The translations under genes were made by a program, and so were the position numbers. From Letharia columbiana (lineage: Eukaryota > Ascomycota > Lecanoromycetes > Lecanorales > Parmeliaceae), in NCBI RefSeq assembly GCF_014066305.1, contig NW_023501061.1, positions 310,001 to 374,000 of the forward strand: 64,000 nucleotides of DNA, given 5' to 3'. The notes beneath the pieces were generated by a model. It ran no database searches and had not been told where the DNA came from. It saw only the letters and a list, made by a program, of their open reading frames with translations. Shown here one piece after another: positions 57,269 through 64,000 of the stretch (the stretch's first letter is position 1; each line of letters opens with the position of its first letter).

Positions 57269-57536
57269 GCAAGCGGTCGGAAAGGGTGGCCATCTGAGGC
57301 GCTGGACCTGCCACCGATTCCGTGGCGATCTTAGGCGTCGGTTTGTCATTTGTGATCAGAGTCGTTGGAAGAAGAGCGTTCGAGGTTGGAAAAGGTCTGC
57401 TCGTTGAGGCTATCCCTTGTCGATATGTCATGGATCTGTACTAGTACCGCTCCGACTGCGACTCCCCATCGCACCTTGCCCTGCCACGCCGAAGATGGAA
57501 GCACCATCTGTCTCATCCCTACCCGAAACAGTCTCA

Positions 57537-58649
57537 TCACCACCCACTCCGATCCACAACAGCCCGACATCCCCCCTCCGCAGCATCTTCCCGGTCAGTA
57601 CTAGTATCCCGATCCTCACCCCCCTCATCCTCCAAAACCGTCTCCCAGTCCAACTCCAAAACCCGAACCCGGTCCCCCGGCCGAGCCTCCACACCGCCGA
57701 ACTGCCATTCTGATACGGTGACCCGGTTCCGATCGCAACGGCGCAAACGCCACACCCCTCCCCCGTCAGCCCCCGGCGCGAAGACCGCGACGGCGCTAGA
57801 GGGCGACGTGGAGACGACGCTGAGCCGATCGGGTCGCTTCCCTAGTTCGCCATGTGTCAGAGCCGTCCGGCCCGTGAATGGAATTGCGGTGGCAGCGGTG
57901 GCCGGGGGAAGATGGACGGCGAGGACGTCGGGAGTGGGGGACACGCTTCGCGGATGTGGATGATGTGACGCGCCATGCAGCTGTCCGTGTCGTTCGCGGC
58001 GGCGGCATCCGTCCGGTGGTGGTGGTGGCTGTTGCGGTAGTCCGGACCGAGACTCCTCGTGACGTGCAATCGCGTATCGGAAAAGGGCACCCGGCCGGGG
58101 CAGAGTCGTCAGGAGGTTCGATCGCGGCTCCGGGAACGCTTCGCACGCAGGAGTAGTGGTGGAAGTGGTGGTTGTGGGCGCCGAAGATGTCTGTGGCTTC
58201 CCCGGTTGATCCCGCGCGATGCGGACTCGATGGCTGTGTTTTCGAGCAACGCGATTCGGGGCGCGCGGGTCGCTGGGAGTGAACTCCGTCCGTTGATGAT
58301 TTCGCACGTGTGGTTGGTGGTACATCGGTATACCCGTTTCAGGCCACGTGTGGGTCGGCAGACCGGGCCCACCGCGTCTGGGACTGAGCTGGGCTCTCAT
58401 CTCGGAGGCCGAGCGAAGGGAAATGTCGGCTTCGGTGTTGAGGATGTAGTTGTAGATCATGACATGGATGTCTACGGGGATTCCTTCATTGGTTGGCTGT
58501 GAAGGTTTCTTGACAGATTCCGCCAATACACGGCATGACGGTCGCGGCGGTTGCTCGCTCAGGCTGTGAGGGTTTGGTCCGGTGTCGACGATCACTCCGG
58601 CAGAGGAGACGGTCCCGATCTCGTTGTCGGTACCGACGTTCACGGTCAC
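57537..58649 (-). CDS. Hypothetical protein, Pro/Arg-rich
   Basis: A single open frame of 370 aa, much longer than chance in this region, but the GC-rich text gives long ORFs on both strands. The N-terminal part has VDIHVMIYNYILNTEADISL, which resembles the ELR..IY.YIL opening of fungal F-box-like (2EXR-type) proteins; the match is weak. The middle is rich in Pro, Arg, Ser and His and looks disordered or mistranslated. The C-terminal part (WQFGGVEARPGDRVRVLELD, then WETVLEDEGGEDRD) is more protein-like. A spliced model that skips the middle is possible. No function is claimed. Confidence 0.35.
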   Translation of the reverse strand: MTVNVGTDNEIGTVSSAGVIVDTGPNPHSLSEQPPRPSCRVLAESVKKPSQPTNEGIPVDIHVMIYNYILNTEADISLRSASEMRAQLSPRRGGPGLPTHTWPETGIPMYHQPHVRNHQRTEFTPSDPRAPNRVARKHSHRVRIARDQPGKPQTSSAPTTTTSTTTPACEAFPEPRSNLLTTLPRPGALFRYAIARHEESRSGLPQQPPPPPDGCRRRERHGQLHGASHHPHPRSVSPTPDVLAVHLPPATAATAIPFTGRTALTHGELGKRPDRLSVVSTSPSSAVAVFAPGADGGGVWRLRRCDRNRVTVSEWQFGGVEARPGDRVRVLELDWETVLEDEGGEDRDTSTDREDAAEGGCRAVVDRSGW

Positions 58650-59414
58650 AAGGATCGGAGCGTGGCTTGAGAACGGCCAGGGATGTGAGAAGGAAGGGTC
58701 GGGGGTTTTGTTGTGGACTCGGATTACTTCTACATCATCATGGAAGCAGTGCGAATTTTTGGTGGAGTGAAGAAGGAACTTGACCTCGAGCTGTGGGTTG
58801 TAAAACGGCCAGATCTCCCAGCATAACAGAGCGGGAAAGGGTGTAAGTCAGTGTTGCAAGGATGTGATGATTTGTTTTGTTTGAAGTGCTATGGCTCGAG
58901 TGTTGTAATCAAGGCAAGTTGTCAAGGAAAGTGGCGATTCGAGGAGTCAGATTCACGTCAACTTTGGGTACGAGTCCTGATAATGTGTCATCCGTGACTA
59001 TCTTGCTTTGGAAAAAACAAACAAAAGAAAAGGGTGAACAGTGTAAGAAACCTCTTTGAGGATCTGTACCCTGTCGACTGCCACCTTTTCTGGCACTTAG
59101 CCTGTAACACACACGATTCGGACGGTAGTCGTCATACGGCCTCTACAAAGGCTCCACTGTAGTAGAATGCATGCCTGAGCAAGAAGAAGCTCGCGACTAT
59201 ACTCCGTATGGTGTCCAAGAACCTTCGGAAAATGTCGCCAAAGGGACCAAATTAATGAACAGCAGAGCCTTATGTAAACCAAAACACCTTGCAATCATGT
59301 GCTCGCTCCCTCTATGAAATGATCCTCGCTATGCTCAACGCCGTGCAAATGCGCGCTTTTGCCCAATCTGATGGAGTTGCCCGTTCATCGGCCCTACGAG
59401 CCCAATGCAAAGGA
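58650..59414. other. Gap between the hypothetical gene and the aquaporin gene
   Basis: About 765 nt. Short ORFs on both strands without recognisable text; no repeat. Confidence 0.4.
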
Positions 59415-60820
59415 TCACAGGCGTGACTGACCTGCCTCCACGTCTGGTCCTGCTTGATAAGTTCCCACGGCGTCAATCTCTCTTCGCACACGCGGATCGA
59501 GATTGTTTGCGGTCTGGCTGTAGTGCGGTCCACCGTGGATTATGTCCTCGCCACTAACCCCGTTGGTGTTGCTGTGGTCCCGATTATCTGGGGGAGCGAT
59601 TGACTTTTCGTCCTCTGCGTCAATGGGTGGCAATGGCGACGAAAGTCTCCGGGGGCTCCTTGTGGCGCCCGCGGATGACTGTGCTTGGTGCCTTGAATTC
59701 CCTTGGGCTACATCGCGGGGTTGGTCGTGTTGCGGAGAGGTATCTTCTCGCTTGTATCCGGAGAGCGTGTCGCCACTGATGGGTCTCGATGGCTCAGAAC
59801 TAGAGCCACCAGTTACGACATTCACAATAGGACGCTCGATATCCCTCTCTGGGTCAAAAAGCTTGGTCTCGTTCTCGTCAAAGTCCTGTCCGGGGTTGGC
59901 AGTCTCATATTCAAGCCCTTTCATGAGCTTGTAGAACCCAGAGGCTAGAAGAGCGCCCAGGAGAGGACCGACCCAGTAGATCTGTGCGAAATTTAGTACT
60001 TCGATTCGTTGTCGCGGAAGTGGAGGTCAATCTACCCAATGATAGTCCTCAAATGTACCCAGAATGACGTCAGGCCCAAAAGAGCGAGCCGGATTGAGCG
60101 AGCCACCGGTGTAGTAGACGCCTGTCTTGATCAGAAAGGTCATACCGGCATATCAGTACACTTACCTGCAAGCTCAGCAATGAAGAGGGAGAGTCCGATG
60201 CCGACCGGGGCCACAAAGGTGGCCTTGCTCTTCTCGGCAGCAAGCATGAAGATAGTGAATACCAACATAGTGGTCAAGAACATCTCAATGAAGACGCCCT
60301 GTGCTTTCGATGTCCCCGCCCCTAATGATGTTCGCACATTGAGCTGGCCAGGGTACATGACCTCGACAATTCCCGCCGCCGTTATTCCACCTATGATTTG
60401 GGAGATGAAGATAAGACCACCCCGTACCCACGGCATTGCTCCAACCAGACACATGCCAAAAGTCACCGCAGGGTTGAAGAGTCCACCACTAATCCTGAAG
60501 AAGACCCATGCGTTGACTCCCAAACTAAAACCAAAACACAGGCTGATATAGAGTAATTGAGCTGGGTTTGATCCTTGGGCTATGGTGGTTGAGACACTTC
60601 CTTGGGTCTGGGAGTTTGCCACTTGGGTGCCGGTAAAGGCAAAGAAGAGGAAAAGGAATGTGCCTGCAAACTCGCCACACATTGCTATGAAATGATTACG
60701 GGTTGGATTGCCAGGTTTGCCAAGAAACGGAAGGCTGGCTCCTTTGGCCAACGTTGCTTTGGTCTTCCCAGCGAGGACGAAGCCTCTGGTCACGTGCGGC
60801 TGTTCCATACCCTCATTCAT
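59415..60820 (-). CDS. Aquaporin (MIP family channel)
   Basis: Three exons: 60820-60166, 60121-60036 and 59981-59415, with introns 60165-60122 and 60035-59982, giving 435 aa. The Met at 60820 ([19 protein letters not shown]) is chosen; an in-frame Met at 60964 would add 48 Ser/Leu-rich residues that look like leader. Six helices and both half-helices are visible: [20 protein letters not shown], then [18 protein letters not shown] (first NPA), [40 protein letters not shown], and after the splice [19 protein letters not shown] (second NPA followed by Arg), [20 protein letters not shown]. The NPAR and aromatic surroundings suggest an orthodox water channel rather than a glycerol facilitator. The C-terminal 150 residues are a hydrophilic, disordered cytosolic tail. 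It acts in the plasma or an internal membrane. Confidence 0.93.
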
Positions 60821-62151
60821 GTTGACAGGAGTGGGTAGAGAAGAGTCAAGATTGGTTGCAACTACACTATAGGTACAAAGGAAAGATGAAGAAGCAAGAA
60901 GCAAAGATGATGAGCAGACTGTCGAGAGGTGGTTGTTCAGGAGAGAAGAGGTCAAGATATGCAACGTCTTGGCGTCATCCTTTTTTTGACGGCTGTTCTA
61001 GCAGGGGGTGTGGTACCACCAGTAGCATGTAGCAGGGGGGGGGATTTCCATCAGACTTTTCGAAACGACACTTTTTTCCGAGGGGCATGATCTGTGCCGC
61101 AGGCCGCTCGGTCATTGGCTTTTTCGCAGCCCCCAACTTCATCGCTAGAGAATATTTACCCGCCTTGGTGGGAACCTAAGACCAGAGTCTTTTGGGCCAG
61201 AGGCGTGCCGATGACCTTAAAATGATGGCTCCTTTTTTATTAGATCAACCTTACAAAGTACAAGTAATCTCGCGTGAACTGTTATCGATAAGACGCGTAA
61301 GTCCAAAAATGAGGATACGAGTATACGCGTATACGAGTAATGAGAATTGTGCGTCTGTATAATTATAATGATAGTAAAGTACAAGTATAAGAAGGCACTT
61401 GATTCCGGAATCCGGCCGTTCTTTCCCCCACCACCATCCACCCAACCGGCGGAGAGTCAACCATCGCGGCAAAAGGCTCGGCTGACTTGCGTCTGTGACA
61501 GAAATGAATAAATTGACGTGTATACGCAATTCCATATATGGGATACGATGGCCGCCGTGATAAATCCATCTGTAGAGCTCGAGAGAAAAAAAGAAGAAAG
61601 AATCAAAGAGAACAGAGGCCGAAGAAGGCGCACCCTCGTCACCCGTCACCGCCAGCCTTGCGCCTTGGCAACCGCGCGCCCTCATGCCAGCAACGAGAGA
61701 ACACAGCAAGCATCGATAATTGACTCTGCCTTGTTCACTGTTGTAGCAGCGCACTCCTTGCTGCTACGGTGCCGCTATGTGGATGAGTTGTTCGATCACT
61801 AATCCCAGAACTTGCGCTGTTGACCACATCCACGCACCAGACCAAAGACGTTGTAGGCTAATGAATCTTCGCCCTCTTACATTGCGTCCGAGATCAAAGC
61901 GTTTCAAGGCATTGTCTTACATTTTCTTACAATATGTCAAAATTGTATCACGTGGTTCATTACTCCGGCTGCTTATGTCAAACATTTCCTGCTATAATTT
62001 GCGCAGGCTGCTGCAAATGTAGCAGATCACAGATATCCCTTCGTCGCCAAAGCATCCAACACCTCGAGCACATAAGCAGATTCCTGTGTCTCATCGTACG
62101 CCTCCTTCTATACCACATTAGAACGTTCAAGTCTCAAATCCCTCAGACAAG
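60821..62151. other. Upstream region of the aquaporin gene and gap
   Basis: About 1.33 kb. It includes the aquaporin leader, a G9 run at 61035-61043, and an A/T-rich part with ATACG/TATAC repeats around 61310-61350. ORFs on both strands at 61250-61800 overlap and look random. Confidence 0.4.
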
Positions 62152-63633
62152 ATGGTGCCAGATCTCCTATCAAGCAAATATGTCCAATACAAACAGGATA
62201 CCAACAAGTTCATTTCATGGTTGGTTGATACCGCAAAGGAACGGCTATGTCAGACAAAACTCCGTACCAACAACTACGGCTGGAACCCCTCTTCTAAAGG
62301 GAACGAATGGCTTGTTGATTCGTTGAGGTCTTTGAGGAGGCACTGGATCTACTGACACCCTACGTCACTGCATCACTGACGGAGAATGTTTTGCCAGTGC
62401 GACCCGTTCCCAGCAAAAGTGGCGAAACCCGAGGCAAAACGCGCAGCAACCTGTTCGATGACCAGGAGATGGATAAGCTCCATGACCATGATGTTCTTGG
62501 AGCAGCTGTGATCGACGTGCACGACGTGGTTGCAGTCGAGGACGCCACCCGGACTCAATGGAAGGAGGTGTACGAGCTAGAAAGCTCTGAAGTAGAGATG
62601 CAATGCAATATTGTGCAAGCTTCAAGACGCTCATAGTGTCCTGGATTCCAATTATCGGGACCTGGAAATGCTACAAATCCGGCGAGGTTGATCTCGTCAC
62701 AGCGTCTGTGGCGACCAATACTGCCATAAACTTCGTCCACGGCGCCCAGGAATAGCTGATGGCATCATACCCACAACTCACAGAGTACCCGAGGATGCTC
62801 GATGCTTTCGACACTTTGGCCAAGAAACCCTACACCAGAATTGTAAGTTTTGACCGACGTGATGCCCAGGATATGTCGATGGCCACTGATCATGGCTCAA
62901 CACGCACCGACGTTGCTCTAGACCCTAATCAAGACTTTGACTAGATTGCGTACCTTTACGCGCGACCTTGCCAGCTATTGGAAGCATTTTGGGACTTGGT
63001 TCGACAGTCGCCATCCCGCTATTAGGTATCAAGCAAGGCAGCTCGTGGCGGTGGTTACGACCCTCTGGCAGATCGATCTCAGATGAGCATCGATAGAAAA
63101 GACATGAAAGATTCGTATGTCCTAGCTGACGTTCTAGCAGAAGTCTTGCTCTTCACTAAGCTCGTCATGCCAGCCAAGGATGCATTCAGCCGAGGTATGT
63201 GGCAAGTTCTTTTGGGGGATGCAATATCGCTGTGGGTCGTATTCGCCCACCAGATATACCTCGAAATATACAGTACGCTTCATGAGCAGGTTGATAGGGG
63301 TTTGGAAGAATTGCGGGTCGCGAGGAACCAAGTGCCCTCGCTAAAGGATTACTTGAGAATGAAAAGTCAATGCTCGACGATGATTGGCCACAATCCGGCA
63401 CCCAACTGCTTCATAGAAAAGACGAAGGATCCCACACAACTAACATGACACTGCCGATAGACTCGACGTCAATCCTGTACCTGTCGGAGGCGCCGAACCG
63501 CGGAGGAAATTGCAACGCCCTCGGTCAATCCAAAGCAAGCGAGTGGCACCTTGACGGATGTCGTGGACCGGTAGGGCGACGAGGAGACGAAGAAGATATA
63601 CCTCAAGGGCAAGCGGCACGCTTGGCTCGGTAA
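62152..63633 (+). pseudogene. DUF6604 family protein, broken
   Basis: The plus strand opens with MVPDLLSSKYVQYKQDTNKF and ISWLVDTAKER, the N-terminal signature of the fungal DUF6604 family (LP..L.SSY..YK.DT..F..WL..TA). Later pieces in other frames continue the family order: CYKSGEVDLVTASVATNTAI near 62670-62730, a TAG near 62755, then YPQLTEYPRMLDAFDTLAKK, and at 63083-63375 DSYVLADVLAEVLLFTKLVM, then AISLWVVFAHQIYLEIYSTL and EQVDRGLEELRVARNQ. Several frame changes and the stop (which fits CAG to TAG) mean no single product can be read. Some changes might be introns, but I could not close the gaps. Function of the family is unknown. A GCTGAT microsatellite lies further right. Confidence 0.65.
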
Positions 63634-64000
63634 GGGTATTCCAAGATTGGAAATGAAACGGCGACTACGTGCGTGCATGTCTGGTTTTCACATCCTTTGA
63701 AGAACTTCAGGTCGAATCGTAGCCTTCTCCCCCTTCCTGGACACTCGCTCTGGTATCCGTAGACGGGGATGGAAGTCAGGATGGTGGATTCTGAGGTTCG
63801 AGGCCATGTGCAGGATGGTGATGTTGATGCTGATGCTGATGCTGATGCTGGTTTGGAACCTGTTGCGCAAATGTCTTGAGCGATAGCCTTGCATCTTTCC
63901 CAGTGAGTGGGTGGGTGGTCGTGATGCAGATATCCATGCATGCATCCATCATATTCAGTTTAGCGTAGGTGGTTGGGAGCGGTACCGTGAGTGAGTAAGA
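63634..64000. other. Right edge, no supported gene
   Basis: About 370 nt. A GATGCT/GCTGAT hexamer tract at 63820-63853 encodes a Ser/Ala-rich ORF on the minus strand; probably chance. Confidence 0.4.

Noticed and set aside
57857..58156. Plus-strand GC-rich ORFs opposite the hypothetical gene at 57.5-58.6 kb
   Set aside because: Gly/Arg/Val-rich text typical of antisense to Pro/Thr/Ser-rich coding DNA.
1..64000. Transfer RNA, ribosomal RNA, riboswitch or secondary-metabolite cluster
   Set aside because: No T-loop or acceptor-stem pattern, no rRNA core text, no TPP-riboswitch core, and no PKS/NRPS or transporter set was seen by eye. A tRNAscan or Infernal run would be decisive.

Overview
The window is nuclear DNA of a filamentous ascomycete (Pezizomycotina). 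Dothideomycetes is my best guess, from the look of the proteins and the small introns; I could not test this. Evidence: most genes carry 45-110 nt introns with GT..AG ends, ORF fragments splice into recognisable eukaryotic proteins (zuotin, CHMP1/Did2, Nse1, EMC10, Vip1, Utp21, mitochondrial glycine decarboxylase), and there are AT-rich blocks and CpA-to-TpA stop codons of the kind left by repeat-induced point mutation (RIP). I joined exons by hand from splice sites, phase and family knowledge. Coordinates are CDS only.

Layout. 0.86-3.1 kb (-): small one-helix membrane protein, unresolved helical ORF, MZM1. 3.4-4.8 (+): zuotin. 5.2-6.0 (-): DID2. 6.8-10.05 (-): GCV2. 11.6-12.6 (+): damaged DUF6594 gene. 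13.1-13.5 (-): frame-broken hypothetical. 13.7-15.4 (-): PLP amino-acid decarboxylase. 15.63-15.86: MITE-like inverted-repeat element. 16.5-16.96 (+): DUF427 protein. 17.36-18.46 (+): NSE1. 19.06-22.23 (+): acid trehalase. 23.9-24.7 (+): EMC10 with a G17 frame break. 24.93-29.97 (-): seven-exon VIP1. 30.3-31.0: nested inverted-repeat elements. 31.4-32.5 (+): HET relic with RIP-type stops. 32.86-34.15 (-): secreted amidohydrolase. 34.2-38.4: gene desert ending in an AT-rich block with a long TAA array. 38.47-41.65 (+): UTP21 with a GC-AG intron. 42.2-44.07 (-): Asteroid/XPG-like protein. 44.4-45.26 (-): membrane protein. 45.6-47.06 (+): lipid-kinase-like protein. 47.5-51.0 (+): ROG1-like lipase. 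51.55-52.05: 64-bp minisatellite. 52.2-52.6 (-): unknown spliced relic. 53.3-54.3 (-): intact DUF6594 gene. 55.7-56.8 (+): inositol monophosphatase. 57.5-58.6 (-): hypothetical. 59.4-60.8 (-): aquaporin. 62.15-63.6 (+): broken DUF6604 gene.

The core genes are housekeeping and unrelated in pathway; I see no biosynthetic cluster. They cover respiratory complex III assembly, ribosome-bound chaperoning, ESCRT-III, one-carbon metabolism, SMC5/6 repair, trehalose use, ER membrane insertion, inositol pyrophosphate and inositol phosphate metabolism, rRNA processing, lipid turnover and water transport. Between them lie accessory islands of HET/DUF6594/DUF6604-type genes and repeats, several in decay. 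The most unusual items are the nested inverted-repeat elements at 30.3-31.0 kb beside a RIP-damaged HET relic, the 64-bp minisatellite, the poly-G break in EMC10, and a few ORFs I could not assign.
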